A stretch of 64,000 nt of DNA from Calditrichota bacterium. GTDB taxonomy: Bacteria > Calditrichota > Calditrichia > RBG-13-44-9 > J042. The notes under the pieces were generated by a model. The model had not been told where the DNA came from. It was given only the letters and a program-made list of their open reading frames with translations, and searched no databases. Shown one piece after another: positions 63,270-64,000 of this stretch (position 1 is the first letter of the stretch; the number at the start of each line of letters is the position of its first letter). The stretch covers positions 122,479 to 186,478 of the forward strand of contig JAADJD010000038.1 of NCBI GenBank assembly GCA_013150955.1. Reading direction: 5' to 3'. The position numbers were made by a program, and so were the translations under genes.

Positions 63270-64000
63270 TCACTTCACCAGCAGCATCTTCCGCTTGGCC
63301 TCAAACACCTCCCGGCGGCCTTCCAGCCCCTCGGCATGTAATCGATAAATGTACACCCCGCTGGGCAGGTGGGTGGCATCAAATGGCACTTCGTAGCGTC
63401 CGGCCGGCTTCACCCCATCCACCAGCCGGGCCACCTCCCGACCCAGCACATCATACACCTGCAGCCGCACCCGGCTACGAACTGGAAGGGAGAAAGCAAT
63501 GGTGGTTATCGGATTGAAGGGGTTGGGGTAGTTGGGATGAAGGGCAAATACCGAAGGTACCTCAACCGGTTGCTGAACTGAAAAAGGCGTGGCCGGGAGA
63601 CTTTGTTCCTCTGATGCATCCACCCTGTAAATACGGGTCAGCTTAATTGCGGAAGCATTTACCGCCGATCCCGGCTGAAGCCGAAGACGATAGGTGACAT
63701 CTGGCCGCAAGGGAATGTCGACCCAAAGGGTGTCGCTATAGCGGCGATGGGCTAAAAACGTGGTGATCTCGCTTAACAAAAATTCCCTCAATACTGTCAC
63801 CACGCTTCCCTCGGAGGATTCGACCAATTGAACTTGTACCACCGGCTCATCCCCTACAAAAGACAGTGCCTGCAGATCGACCCTCAATCCCTCCACTTCC
63901 CACTGCAGAATCACGGAAAAGGGAAACTGATCTCTGGACAGGGGAATGCTTTCCACCCGACGCTCCTGTGATTCTTCTGAAGTCAGAGAAAACGTAATCC
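63270..64000 (-). CDS. Exported protein with Por/FlgD-like sorting tail, C-terminal part (runs off the right edge)
   Basis: The minus-strand frame is open to the window edge and gives at least 243 residues. An in-frame GTG at 63956 is not the true start because coding sequence continues beyond it. Residues before the tail form beta-rich sequence (FSVILQWEVEGLRVDLQALS, DVTYRLRLQPGSA). The tail reads HPNYPNPFNPITTIAFSLPV, QVYDVLGREVARLVDG and LPSGVYIYRLHAEGLEGRRE, the FCB sorting module, and ends KMLLVK. It is the fourth such protein in the window. The function is unknown. Confidence 0.82.
   Translation of the reverse strand, partial: ITFSLTSEESQERRVESIPLSRDQFPFSVILQWEVEGLRVDLQALSFVGDEPVVQVQLVESSEGSVVTVLREFLLSEITTFLAHRRYSDTLWVDIPLRPDVTYRLRLQPGSAVNASAIKLTRIYRVDASEEQSLPATPFSVQQPVEVPSVFALHPNYPNPFNPITTIAFSLPVRSRVRLQVYDVLGREVARLVDGVKPAGRYEVPFDATHLPSGVYIYRLHAEGLEGRREVFEAKRKMLLVK

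Overview
The window is from a bacterium of the FCB assemblage, most likely a Calditrichota (Caldithrix-like) lineage. This is inferred from four exported proteins with FlgD-like/Por-type C-terminal sorting tails (NYPNPFN-type motifs), an alanine/glutamate-extended ribosomal protein S16, and a LysW carrier-protein operon beside central-carbon genes. Base composition is about 50% GC in genes, with much more AT-rich intergenic DNA. No tRNA, rRNA or CRISPR was seen.

Layout. 1-8 kb: a partial gene, a DUF948/YtxH pair, a lipoprotein of the exo/endonuclease/phosphatase fold, ndk, sucD-sucC, carbamate kinase and a cyclic-2,3-diphosphoglycerate-synthetase-like GTPase, all on the minus strand. 8-10 kb: pckA (+). 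10-16 kb: a zinc-ribbon acyltransferase, then the ffh-rpsP-khpA-rimM-trmD-rplS translation/SRP cluster (minus). 16-22 kb: a flavin reductase, an unknown Rossmann protein, a large exported protein and a gene-poor AT-rich gap. 22.5-31.1 kb: one 2889-codon gene that fuses a GlcD-like FAD oxidase, four [4Fe-4S] motifs and all the domains of a glutamate synthase large subunit in a permuted order. 31-35 kb: exported proteins. 35-43 kb: rng, a radical SAM/DUF2344 protein, argR and pyruvate phosphate dikinase. 43-46 kb: plsX and mrp (+). 46-50 kb: a predicted outer-membrane barrel, a lipoprotein and a helical exported protein. 51-57 kb: a tricorn-like protease, a small protein with a UvrD-C-like tail, and a chemoreceptor. 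57.8-62.8 kb: the LysW operon (lysW-lysX-argC/lysY-GATase-lysZ-lysJ). At the right edge is the 3' part of another sorting-tail protein.

Main discoveries. (1) The LysW operon has a complete attenuator: a sigma70-like promoter, a 38-codon lysine-rich leader ORF (8 Lys), a 16-bp stem that conflicts with an antiterminator, and a perfect 13-bp terminator just before lysW. (2) The 2889-aa protein looks like a self-contained glutamate synthase that draws electrons from an organic acid instead of NADPH or ferredoxin. Its class-II glutaminase cysteine lies internally after Asn1929, so activity would seem to need cleavage into two chains. (3) A family of roughly 150-170 bp miniature inverted-repeat elements (CCC...GGG ends, imperfect 45-50 bp terminal repeats) occupies at least 11 intergenic sites. 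Two copies sit inside other copies with exact 5-bp target duplications at the same internal site, and the elements supply the stop codons of two genes.

How the genes connect: succinyl-CoA synthetase, PEP carboxykinase and pyruvate phosphate dikinase handle the C4/C3 junction. The glutamate synthase and the LysW pathway consume 2-oxoglutarate-derived carbon and nitrogen. ArgR, carbamate kinase and the LysW genes point to arginine/lysine metabolism as a theme. Start codons were reassigned in many genes where a clear ribosome-binding site or signal peptide decided the start.
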